The translations under genes were made by a program, and so were the position numbers. Shown here piece after piece: positions 1 to 5,980 of a stretch of DNA of 7,134 nt (position 1 is its first letter; the number at the start of each line of letters is the position of its first letter). The DNA is from an uncultured Methylophaga sp. (GTDB lineage Bacteria; Pseudomonadota; Gammaproteobacteria; Nitrosococcales; Methylophagaceae): contig CAMPHB010000064.1 of NCBI GenBank assembly GCA_946885755.1, positions 1 through 7,134 of the forward strand, given 5' to 3'. The notes beneath the pieces were generated by a model that saw only the letters and a program-made list of their open reading frames with translations, ran no database searches and was not told the origin of the DNA.

Positions 1-820
1 GTTTGGAGCCAACAGCCAGACCAAGGAAAATCGTTACGGTGTTGATGAGAGAATTCTGAGTGGTGTTACTCAGGCGATCCACCACTGCACATTCTTTCAT
101 CAGATTACCGAAGCAGAACATACCCAAAAGCGGTGCGGCATCGGGCAGTAACAGCGCCACCAGAATCAGCAGTAATAACGGAAAGACAATTTTTTCCCGT
201 TGCGATACTTCACGCTGCTGTTTCATACGGATTTTGCGTTCTTTTTCGGTGGTTAAAGCCCGCATAATCGGCGGCTGAATCAAAGGTACCAGCGCCATAT
301 AAGAGTAAGAGGCCACGGCAATAGCGCCCAGTAATTGCGGTGCTAAAGTGCTGGCTACATAAATCGAGGTCGGACCATCGGCACCGCCGATAATGCCAAT
401 CGCGGCTGCGTCTGCCAAACTGAAATCAAACACCCCGAAAGCTGACAGCAATACCGCACCCATCAGGGTGGCAAAAATACCGAACTGTGCAGCTGCCCCG
501 AGGAACAGTGTTTTAGGGTTGGCCAGCAGCGGACCGAAATCAGTCATCGCACCGACACCCATAAAAATAATCAGTGGAAACGCGCCGCTCTCAATGCCGA
601 CTGTGTAAAAAATGTGCAGAATACCGCCAGCTTCAGCCAGACCGGCACCGGGAATATTTGCCAGTACACCACCAAAACCAATCGGCACCAGCAACAGCGG
701 TTCAAAGTTTTTCTTGATAGCAAGATACAGCAGCAACATGCCGATCAGAATCATCACGGCTTGACCGGCTTCCATTTGATGCAGGCCGGTGGCATCCCAG
801 AGTTGTTGTAGTTTTTCCAT
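1..820 (-). CDS. oadB: Oxaloacetate decarboxylase Na+ pump, beta subunit (partial, C-terminus outside window)
   Basis: This is the integral membrane subunit of the Na+-translocating oxaloacetate decarboxylase. It decarboxylates the carboxybiotin delivered by OadA and couples this to Na+ export across the inner membrane. The frame is open from an ATG at 820 down to base 1, giving 273 residues; family members usually have about 375-435, so the C-terminus lies beyond the window. Many hydrophobic segments are visible, for example around residues 21-37, 104-128, 162-182 and 211-227. The family signature GGADGPT sits at 145-151; its Asp is the residue known as essential for Na+ and proton handling in the Klebsiella enzyme. 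A second conserved stretch, [13 protein letters not shown], is at 238-250. The start follows the oadA stop by 9 bases, with an AAGG ribosome binding site inside the end of oadA, which indicates translational linkage. The beta subunits of methylmalonyl-CoA and glutaconyl-CoA decarboxylases are similar, but the oadG-oadA neighbours favour oxaloacetate. Confidence 0.95.
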   Translation of the reverse strand, partial: MEKLQQLWDATGLHQMEAGQAVMILIGMLLLYLAIKKNFEPLLLVPIGFGGVLANIPGAGLAEAGGILHIFYTVGIESGAFPLIIFMGVGAMTDFGPLLANPKTLFLGAAAQFGIFATLMGAVLLSAFGVFDFSLADAAAIGIIGGADGPTSIYVASTLAPQLLGAIAVASYSYMALVPLIQPPIMRALTTEKERKIRMKQQREVSQREKIVFPLLLLILVALLLPDAAPLLGMFCFGNLMKECAVVDRLSNTTQNSLINTVTIFLGLAVGSK

Positions 821-829
821 GTTCAGCCT

Positions 830-2602
830 TTATGCGATGGTGATAAGGACGTTACCCACTTTGGTGGTATCGCCCGGTTTAACAAAGACACCGGCAACGG
901 TGCCGGCTTTTTCAGCGACGATTTGGGTTTCCATTTTCATGGCTTCCAGAATCAGCAACACATCACCTTCATTGACCTGTTGTCCCTGGGAAACCAGCAC
1001 TTTCCAGATATTGCCGGATAAAGGTGCTTTGACTGGTTCGCCGTCACCTGCCGGCGCTGCTTTCGGTTTACTGGCTACCTGCCCGATATCACCGCCCTCG
1101 TTAACTTCAACAACGTATTGTTCGCCGTTCACCGAAATGGTGTACGTTTCAGCGCCGGCTGAGGCTTTCTTCGGTGCTGTGGCGGCAGCTGCGGATTCCA
1201 GCGTCGGTACCGGTTCAAAAGCATCAGGATTATGACGGTTTTTCAGGAATTTCAGCGCCGTCTGATGGAACAGGGCATAAGTCAGCACGTCGTCAACTTT
1301 CTGCTCACCGGCTTCCAGTTCAAAACCTTCTTCAGCGGCGAGGTTTTCCAGTTCGGTTGTCAGGCTATCCATTTCCGGTTCGAGTTTGTCGGCTGGCCGG
1401 CAGGTAATCGGTTGTCCACCTTCTAACACACGATCCTGTAATTCTTTATTAAACGCCGCCGGCGCTGCGCCATATTCACCGCGCAGCAAACCTTGGGTTT
1501 CTTCAGTAATGGTTTTGTAACGTTCACCGGTCAATACATTAATAACCGCCTGGGTGCCGACGATTTGTGAGGTCGGTGTGACCAGCGGGATAAAACCAAG
1601 ATCTTCGCGCACCCGCGGGATTTCTTTGAGCACTTCATCCATACGGTCGAGAGCATTTTGCTCACGCAGCTGGTTTTCCATATTGGTCAGCATGCCACCC
1701 GGCACCTGAGCGACCAGAATGCGGGCATCAACACCGCGTAATGAGCCTTCGAAAGCGGCGTACTTTTTACGCACTTCACGGAAATAGCTGGCGATTTCTT
1801 CCAATAATTCGAGGTTGAGACCGGTATCACGGTCGCTGTCTTCAAAAATGGCCACTACCGATTCAGTGGCGGAGTGGCCGTATGTCATCGACATTGATGA
1901 AATGGCGCTATCAACATTATCAATGCCGGCCTCAACACATTTCATGATAGTGGCCGTCGACAAACCGGTGGTGGCATGCGACTGCATATGGATTGGAATG
2001 GAAACTGTTTCTTTGAGACTTTTGACCAGCTCATACGCTTTATAAGGTTTCAGCAGACCCGCCATATCTTTAATACACAAAGAATCGGCGCCCATTGCTT
2101 CAATGCGTTTGGCCATATCCAGCCACATTTGCAGATCATGTACCGGGCTCAGCGTGTAAGCCATGGTGCCTTGCGCATGTTTGCCGGTCTCCAGTACGGC
2201 TTTGATGGCAACTTCCAGATTGCGCGGGTCATTCATGGCATCAAAAACGCGGAACACATCAACGCCATTTACCGCAGCACGTTCAACAAATTTCTGCACC
2301 ACATCATCAGCATAATGCCGGTAACCAAGCAGGTTCTGGCCGCGCAGCAACATTTGCTGACGGGTATTAGGCATGGCTTGTTTCAGACTGCGAATGCGGT
2401 GCCAGGGATCTTCACCCAAATAGCGGATGCAGGCATCAAAGGTCGCGCCACCCCAGCTTTCAACTGACCAGAAACCAACCTGGTCCAGTTTGTCAGCAAT
2501 CGGCAACATATCGTCGAGTCGCAGCCGGGTGGCAAATAAAGATTGGTGGGCGTCGCGCAGCACGACATCGGTAATTCCCAGAGCTTGCTTTTTATCGGTC
2601 AT
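830..2602 (-). CDS. oadA: Oxaloacetate decarboxylase Na+ pump, alpha subunit (biotin carboxyltransferase)
   Basis: This peripheral cytoplasmic subunit moves the carboxyl group from oxaloacetate to its own biotin, yielding pyruvate. It has 590 residues, the usual full length. The N-terminal carboxyltransferase barrel (about 5-270) carries RDAHQS with metal-ligand Asp17, the [15 protein letters not shown] signature (83-97), and CIKDMAG with Lys178, the lysine carbamylated in relatives. The conserved pyruvate carboxylase/OadA domain follows (about 290-465). An Ala/Pro/Lys-rich linker (about 468-525) joins it to a C-terminal biotinyl domain with EAMKMET, where biotinylated Lys556 lies 34 residues before the end. 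Oddly, the second metal-binding motif reads HMQSH (205-209), with Gln207 where relatives have the first His of H-x-H. The ATG at 2602 has an AAGG site about 10 bases upstream and lies 38 bases after the oadG stop. The PycB subunit of two-part pyruvate carboxylase is homologous, but flanking oadG and oadB point to the Na+ pump. Confidence 0.96.
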   Translation of the reverse strand: MTDKKQALGITDVVLRDAHQSLFATRLRLDDMLPIADKLDQVGFWSVESWGGATFDACIRYLGEDPWHRIRSLKQAMPNTRQQMLLRGQNLLGYRHYADDVVQKFVERAAVNGVDVFRVFDAMNDPRNLEVAIKAVLETGKHAQGTMAYTLSPVHDLQMWLDMAKRIEAMGADSLCIKDMAGLLKPYKAYELVKSLKETVSIPIHMQSHATTGLSTATIMKCVEAGIDNVDSAISSMSMTYGHSATESVVAIFEDSDRDTGLNLELLEEIASYFREVRKKYAAFEGSLRGVDARILVAQVPGGMLTNMENQLREQNALDRMDEVLKEIPRVREDLGFIPLVTPTSQIVGTQAVINVLTGERYKTITEETQGLLRGEYGAAPAAFNKELQDRVLEGGQPITCRPADKLEPEMDSLTTELENLAAEEGFELEAGEQKVDDVLTYALFHQTALKFLKNRHNPDAFEPVPTLESAAAATAPKKASAGAETYTISVNGEQYVVEVNEGGDIGQVASKPKAAPAGDGEPVKAPLSGNIWKVLVSQGQQVNEGDVLLILEAMKMETQIVAEKAGTVAGVFVKPGDTTKVGNVLITIA

Positions 2603-2640
2603 GGTGAGGCCTTAAACGTTATTCAGTGATGGCGGGCACA

Positions 2641-2919
2641 TTATTTATGTTTGGCGCGATAACGGTGGATGGCACCGGATAAAACGCTGATTAAATTAGC
2701 GTCTTTGGGCGCTCCGCTGGGTTCGTTGGAAATACCAAGAACGGCAGTCGGCGCAGGAATACCCTCAGCAGGTAACATGCCGACGCGTTTTTCGTAGAAA
2801 GTTATCAGCCGCGACATGAACGCCGTGGCAACGACCAACAAGGTAAGAAATACAAAAACAAAGCCCATGCCGATCAGCATGAGATTAAAGCCTTCTGCGA
2901 CTAAATTGTTCGCGTCCAT
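2641..2919 (-). CDS. oadG: Oxaloacetate decarboxylase Na+ pump, gamma subunit
   Basis: This is the small subunit that, in characterised pumps, anchors OadA to the membrane subunit OadB, helps assembly and accelerates decarboxylation. It has 92 residues, within the usual 80-100 range. One strongly hydrophobic transmembrane segment spans about residues 12-35, preceded by a short N-terminus. The cytoplasmic tail contains a Pro/Ala-rich stretch (50-72) and ends in a basic, His-containing sequence (AIHRYRAKHK) of the kind common in OadG. The Klebsiella OadG tail binds Zn2+, so these His residues may do so too (inference). A GGAG ribosome binding site lies 8 bases before the ATG. It is the first gene of the oadGAB operon, downstream of an extended -10 promoter and a potentially structured leader. 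Gamma subunits diverge quickly, so identification relies on size, topology and position as much as on sequence. Confidence 0.9.
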   Translation of the reverse strand: MDANNLVAEGFNLMLIGMGFVFVFLTLLVVATAFMSRLITFYEKRVGMLPAEGIPAPTAVLGISNEPSGAPKDANLISVLSGAIHRYRAKHK

Positions 2920-2922
2920 TAT

Positions 2923-2998
2923 CCGTCTCCGCCATTAGGACGGCTTAACTATCCAAACTCAAACAAGCAAATCACTTTCGGGATCAGATAGTTAAACC
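2923..2998 (-). promoter_or_regulatory. Candidate structured leader of oadGAB: two overlapping hairpins reaching the ribosome binding site
   Basis: Read on the minus strand, GGTTTAACTATC (2998-2987) can pair with GATAGTTAAGCC (2953-2942): 12 consecutive pairs including one G-U, closing a 33-base loop. A second hairpin pairs CCGTC (2943-2939) with GACGG (2927-2923) around an 11-base loop. That loop plus the first base of the 3' arm contain the GGAG ribosome binding site (2930-2927) of oadG. The two stems compete for bases 2942-2943, so they cannot both form completely, an arrangement typical of translational switches. The first repeat could instead be a DNA operator, since its half-site centres are about 45 bp apart. 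The pairing is seen directly; the regulatory role is inference, and I do not recognise a known riboswitch class. Confidence 0.45.
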
Positions 2999-3011
2999 AA
3001 AACAGCCGCGC

Positions 3012-3020
3012 ATTATAGCA
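3012..3020 (-). promoter_or_regulatory. Extended -10 promoter of the oadGAB operon
   Basis: On the minus strand this reads TGC-TATAAT: a perfect sigma-70 -10 hexamer (3017-3012) preceded by the extended -10 TG. The -35 region at 17-bp spacing (TAGGTG) is poor, which the extended -10 could offset. Transcription would start near 3005, giving a leader of about 85 bases before oadG that begins just ahead of the 12-bp stem. Confidence 0.6.
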
Positions 3021-3155
3021 CTCTTGGCCAGCGACACCTATTCGGGGTGTTTCTACACGCAACGGGCAGATGTTTGCAGTAGTTCACAAAATGATCAACT
3101 GTTGAGGTTAGAAAAAGACCAGACAAAATGAACTGGCGAAATTTGTCGGCAGTCC

Positions 3156-3161
3156 TATACT
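3156..3161 (+). promoter_or_regulatory. Possible -10 box for the RNase J-like gene
   Basis: TATACT matches the sigma-70 -10 consensus at five of six positions and lies about 46 bases before the ATG at 3208. No good -35 hexamer is present at normal spacing, so this is a weak call. The 288-base spacer between oadG and this gene must contain divergent promoters; apart from this box, the oad promoter and the oad leader I see nothing definite in it. Confidence 0.33.
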
Positions 3162-3207
3162 GGCGTCTGCAAAACGCTACATCAAATTAACAGGAGCATT
3201 ATTCAGC

Positions 3208-4584
3208 ATGACACCCGGCAGCGATGATTTATGGTTTTTGCCTTTAGGCGGCTGCGGGGAAATCGGCATGAATCTCAACCTGTATGGCCACAATGGCCGC
3301 TGGTTGATGGTGGATTGTGGCGTCACATTTGAATCAGAAACCGATGTAGACGGCATGCCGGTTGCCGGCCGTGCGCATGTGCAAATGGCCGATCCTCAAT
3401 TTATTGCGCAGCGGCATCAATTGTTGGATGGGCTGGTTATTACCCATGCCCATGAAGACCATGTCGGGGCCGTCGCTTATCTATGGCCGCAGCTCAAATG
3501 TCCGGTCTATACCACCGCATTTACGGCCGAAATTCTGCGCCGCAAACTGGCCGAAGCTAATCTTCTGGACCAGGTGCCGCTGATAATTGTCGATCCGGCC
3601 GAGTCAAGGCAAGTGGGTGTCTTTAACCTGCAGTGGCTGCGTTTGACGCATTCTATTCCAGAGCCGTTTGCGTTACTTATCAGCACGCCGGCGGGTAAGG
3701 TTTTCCATACGGCTGACTGGAAACTCGATAAAGCCCCGGTATTGGGTTTGCCTTATAACGCTGCCGATTTTCAGGGGCTGGCGACAGCTGAAGTAAATGC
3801 CATGGTCTGTGACTCGACCAATGCGAATGTGCAGGGCTGGTCAGCAACAGAGGCCAGCCTGCATAAAGGTCTGCTGAAACATATTGAGCAAGCTAAAGGC
3901 CGGGTCATTGTCACTTGTTTTGGCAGCAATATTGCCCGTTTGCACACGCTGGCCAACATTGCCGGGCAAACCGGCCGGCATCTGGGCTTATTAGGCCGAT
4001 CACTTTTGAACACGTTGTCGGCGGCGAAAGCGACTGGTTTCTGGAATGGCACGGAAACGCTGGTTGACCCGGCACATCTGGCGTATTTACCAAGGCATAC
4101 CGTGTTGTTGATTGCCACTGGCAGTCAGGGGGAGCCGCGTACGGCACTGAATAGGCTAAGTCTCAACAGCTTTCGTGATCTACAATTAGAACCGGGTGAC
4201 ACGGTGATTTTCAGTTCCAAGGTGATCCCGGGCAACGAAGAGGCGATTGAAGCGTTGATTGAGCGGCTGAAAGCCATGCAAATCGATGTGATTGATGAAC
4301 ACAACAGTGCTTTGCCAATCCATGCATCGGGGCATCCGGCAGCCGATGAGTTAAAAGCCATGTACCAGTGGGTAAAGCCGGATTGTGCGATTCCGGTACA
4401 TGGCGAAATGCTGCACATGAAAGCCAATGCCAATATCGCTAAAGCGGTCGGTGTGCGCCAGCAGCTGCTCGGGCAAAACGGCGATATGTTTTATATCGCG
4501 CCAGCTATTGGTATCCGGCGACAAGCCGTCAAAACTGGCCGGCTGGGTTTAAAACCCGGTGGCAAACTGGTGAAAATTTATTGA
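3208..4584 (+). CDS. RNase J-like metallo-beta-lactamase/beta-CASP ribonuclease
   Basis: This is a predicted zinc-dependent, cytoplasmic RNA-processing nuclease. RNase J enzymes combine 5'-3' exonuclease and endonuclease activity in RNA turnover and maturation. The 458-residue protein opens with LPLGGCGEIGMN (11-22), typical of RNase J. The metal motif HAHEDH is at 80-85, with further expected ligands His148 (THSIPE) and Asp170 (HTADWK). The beta-CASP domain follows, with VCDSTN (200-205), the CFGSN region (237-241), HASGH (372-376) and VHGE (397-400), matching the later beta-CASP motifs. It ends soon after the core fold; Bacillus RNase J1 has about 555 residues, so the C-terminal domain is missing, and that domain aids dimerisation in relatives. 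AGGAG lies 11 bases before the ATG. It is transcribed divergently from oadGAB. The fold is certain; the exact RNA substrate and exonuclease activity are inferred. Confidence 0.88.
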   Translation: MTPGSDDLWFLPLGGCGEIGMNLNLYGHNGRWLMVDCGVTFESETDVDGMPVAGRAHVQMADPQFIAQRHQLLDGLVITHAHEDHVGAVAYLWPQLKCPVYTTAFTAEILRRKLAEANLLDQVPLIIVDPAESRQVGVFNLQWLRLTHSIPEPFALLISTPAGKVFHTADWKLDKAPVLGLPYNAADFQGLATAEVNAMVCDSTNANVQGWSATEASLHKGLLKHIEQAKGRVIVTCFGSNIARLHTLANIAGQTGRHLGLLGRSLLNTLSAAKATGFWNGTETLVDPAHLAYLPRHTVLLIATGSQGEPRTALNRLSLNSFRDLQLEPGDTVIFSSKVIPGNEEAIEALIERLKAMQIDVIDEHNSALPIHASGHPAADELKAMYQWVKPDCAIPVHGEMLHMKANANIAKAVGVRQQLLGQNGDMFYIAPAIGIRRQAVKTGRLGLKPGGKLVKIY

Positions 4585-4587
4585 TGA

Positions 4588-4607
4588 CCGGGCTGCTTAA
4601 GCCTCGG
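4588..4607. terminator. Weak hairpin between the convergent genes
   Basis: CCGGGCT (4588-4594) can pair with AGCCTCGG (4600-4607), with one bulged base and a 5-base loop. It starts 3 bases after the stop of the RNase J-like gene and overlaps the end of the converging small gene. No T-tract follows on either strand, so it is at best a weak or Rho-assisted bidirectional terminator. Confidence 0.25.
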
Positions 4608-4812
4608 CATCAAATATCGGACTGCGTCTGTCCGCTGACACGCGGCGTTCGATCAGCGGTTTTAGTTTTTTCTTGCGACGATCACGGCGTTTGCGGCGAT
4701 CTTCATTAACCACCCACGGACTGTCGGTTGTCAGCGTTTCCGGCTGACGCACACTGCTGTTGGGCGGCGCATAGCTGAAACTGTGTCGGTAAACGCGCGG
4801 TATTTCAATCAT
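4597..4812 (-). CDS. Small highly basic protein with DRR/ERR repeats, function unknown
   Basis: I do not recognise this 71-residue protein. Its N-terminal half (1-36) is ordinary and Ser/Pro/Thr-containing. The centre (38-51) is almost solid Arg/Lys and contains DRR twice (38-40, 44-46), followed by ERR (56-58) and DRR (61-63). It has no membrane segment, no signal peptide and no Cys. The charge pattern suggests binding to RNA, DNA or ribosomes (inference only). It converges on the RNase J-like gene, the two stop codons being separated by 12 bases. The ATG at 4812 has only a weak GAG-type ribosome binding site. A plausible promoter lies 48 bases upstream. Support for it being real comes from filling the gap between its neighbours, from the coherent residue pattern and from that promoter; the shortness leaves some doubt. 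Confidence 0.6.
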   Translation of the reverse strand: MIEIPRVYRHSFSYAPPNSSVRQPETLTTDSPWVVNEDRRKRRDRRKKKLKPLIERRVSADRRSPIFDAEA

Positions 4813-4859
4813 ACTCGCTACTCAAAAAAAGCCTATATTCACGGGTAGCGGACTGATTT

Positions 4860-4888
4860 TTAATAACTTTAATTATTGTTGCAAACAA
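4860..4888 (-). promoter_or_regulatory. Possible sigma-70 promoter of the small basic protein gene
   Basis: On the minus strand TTGTTT (4888-4883) and TATTAA (4865-4860) are separated by exactly 17 bases in an AT-rich stretch. Each hexamer matches consensus only partly. It lies in the divergent spacer shared with the patatin-like gene. Confidence 0.35.
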
Positions 4889-4918
4889 CTTAACAGGCCG
4901 CTAGCCAGCCGCTGTCAC

Positions 4919-4948
4919 CACCGGTAAACTGCAATCATTCAACCGGTG
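4919..4948. repeat. Short inverted repeat in front of the patatin-like gene
   Basis: CACCGGT (4919-4925) and ACCGGTG (4942-4948) form a perfect 7-bp inverted repeat around a 16-base spacer. In the transcript the right arm would cover the GGTG that serves as a weak ribosome binding site for the ATG at 4958, so a hairpin could dampen translation. The half-sites are nearly self-palindromic and could also be an operator or chance. Confidence 0.3.
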
Positions 4949-4957
4949 AAAAAACCT

Positions 4958-5890
4958 ATGCAAACTCCATTAAAAGTCGGTTTAGCGTTAGGCAGTGGTG
5001 CTGCCCGTGGCTGGGCGCATATCGGCATTATTAAATCGTTGGTGGCAGCGGGTATTAAACCGGATGTGGTTGCCGGCACATCCATTGGTGCACTGGTAGG
5101 TGCAGCCTATTTGTCGGGCCGGCTGGACAAGCTGGAAAACTGGCTGATGAACCTGAACAGGCTGGAAACAGCGCGGTTTTTTAAGCTCACAGCAGGCTTC
5201 AACGGCTTTGTGAACAAAAATCGTTTGCACAATTTTTTAACCGAATATGTAGCAGCTGCTGATTTGCAAATTACTGATCTGCCGGCGGCTTATGCCAGTG
5301 TCGCAACGCATTTACATTCCGGTCGCGAAGTCTGGAATATGCAGGGTAATGTGCTGGAGGCCGTGTGGTCATCGATTTCACTGCCGGGTCTATTTCCGGC
5401 GATTAAACAACAAGACCGCTGGTTGATTGATGGAGGCCTGGTTAACCCGGTGCCGGTGTCGGTTTGCCGGGCATTGGGAGCCGATGTGGTTATTGCCGTC
5501 AATCTGAATGGCGATATTCTCGGCAAACATTTGCATCCACCGGTGTCAGCGGAAAATGCAGAAAACCTCAGTCTGACCAACCGCATCACAGATTTTGTCG
5601 GCAACTACACCGGTAATTTATTTAATGGCGACAAAGTTCAGGACGATACCCCCAATCTGTTCGATGCCATTGCCGCCTCAGTCAATATTACCCAGGATCG
5701 CATCACCCGAAGCCGGATGGCCGGTGATCCGCCGGAAGTGTTATTGCAACCGCGACTGGCCAAAATCGGTTTGCTGGAATTTTATCGGGCCGGTGAAGCG
5801 ATTGCGGCGGGTGAGCGGGCAGTACAAAAATCGCTGTCGGATCTGCGACGTTTACTGGCATTACCGAACCCGGAAGGCATTGAAAATTGA
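4958..5890 (+). CDS. rssA: RssA-type patatin-like serine hydrolase
   Basis: This is a cytoplasmic or membrane-peripheral member of the patatin-like phospholipase family, predicted to cleave acyl esters with a Ser-Asp dyad. Its natural substrate is unknown, as for E. coli RssA. From the ATG it has 310 residues, close to the 301 of E. coli RssA. The oxyanion loop GSGAARG is at 12-18, the nucleophile elbow GTSIG has Ser42, and the catalytic Asp158 is in DGG (158-160), followed by VNPVPVS. The conserved RMAGDPPEVLLQP stretch near the C-terminus also resembles RssA. There is no signal peptide or membrane segment. An in-frame GTG at 4946 would add four residues; I prefer the ATG because its N-terminus matches RssA better and GGTG lies upstream. 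Unlike in E. coli, no rssB response regulator follows it here, so a role in sigma-S control is not supported. Confidence 0.88.
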   Translation: MQTPLKVGLALGSGAARGWAHIGIIKSLVAAGIKPDVVAGTSIGALVGAAYLSGRLDKLENWLMNLNRLETARFFKLTAGFNGFVNKNRLHNFLTEYVAAADLQITDLPAAYASVATHLHSGREVWNMQGNVLEAVWSSISLPGLFPAIKQQDRWLIDGGLVNPVPVSVCRALGADVVIAVNLNGDILGKHLHPPVSAENAENLSLTNRITDFVGNYTGNLFNGDKVQDDTPNLFDAIAASVNITQDRITRSRMAGDPPEVLLQPRLAKIGLLEFYRAGEAIAAGERAVQKSLSDLRRLLALPNPEGIEN

Positions 5891-5909
5891 TGCCAATTTA
5901 GGCAGATTT

Positions 5910-5936
5910 CCCGACTAAGGCTGGTGTATAGTCGGG
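5910..5936. promoter_or_regulatory. Perfect 8-bp inverted repeat before the molybdopterin oxidoreductase gene
   Basis: CCCGACTA (5910-5917) and TAGTCGGG (5929-5936) are exact inverted copies separated by 11 bases, 19 bases after the patatin-like gene stops. No T-tract follows on either strand, which argues against a classic intrinsic terminator. A possible -10 box TATAGT (5927-5932) overlaps the right arm, so an operator for the downstream gene is an alternative. Confidence 0.42.
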
Positions 5937-5980
5937 TGATAAAAATAATAAAAGCAATGACAAAGTTATAGGAGAGAGAA

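Noticed and set aside
789..1235. Open frame of 148 codons on the plus strand
   Set aside because: It is an antisense shadow of the biotinyl domain and linker of oadA.
2885..2935. Upstream ATG in the oadG leader opening a 16-codon frame that overlaps the start of oadG
   Set aside because: It has no ribosome binding site of its own, sits in the loop of the proposed hairpin, and runs out of frame into oadG; nothing suggests translation.
3095..3105. Palindrome TCAAC-T-GTTGA upstream of the RNase J-like gene
   Set aside because: The half-sites have only 5 bases, do not match the CRP or FNR consensus, and are easily expected by chance.
3134..3148. Possible sigma-54 promoter (TGGC followed by TTTGTCG)
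   Set aside because: The spacing is close, but the required GC of the -12 element is CG here, so the consensus is not met.
4816..4850. Inverted repeat CGCTAC/GTAGCG around an A-rich stretch
   Set aside because: Only 6 bp with a 23-base loop; too weak to call a terminator or operator.
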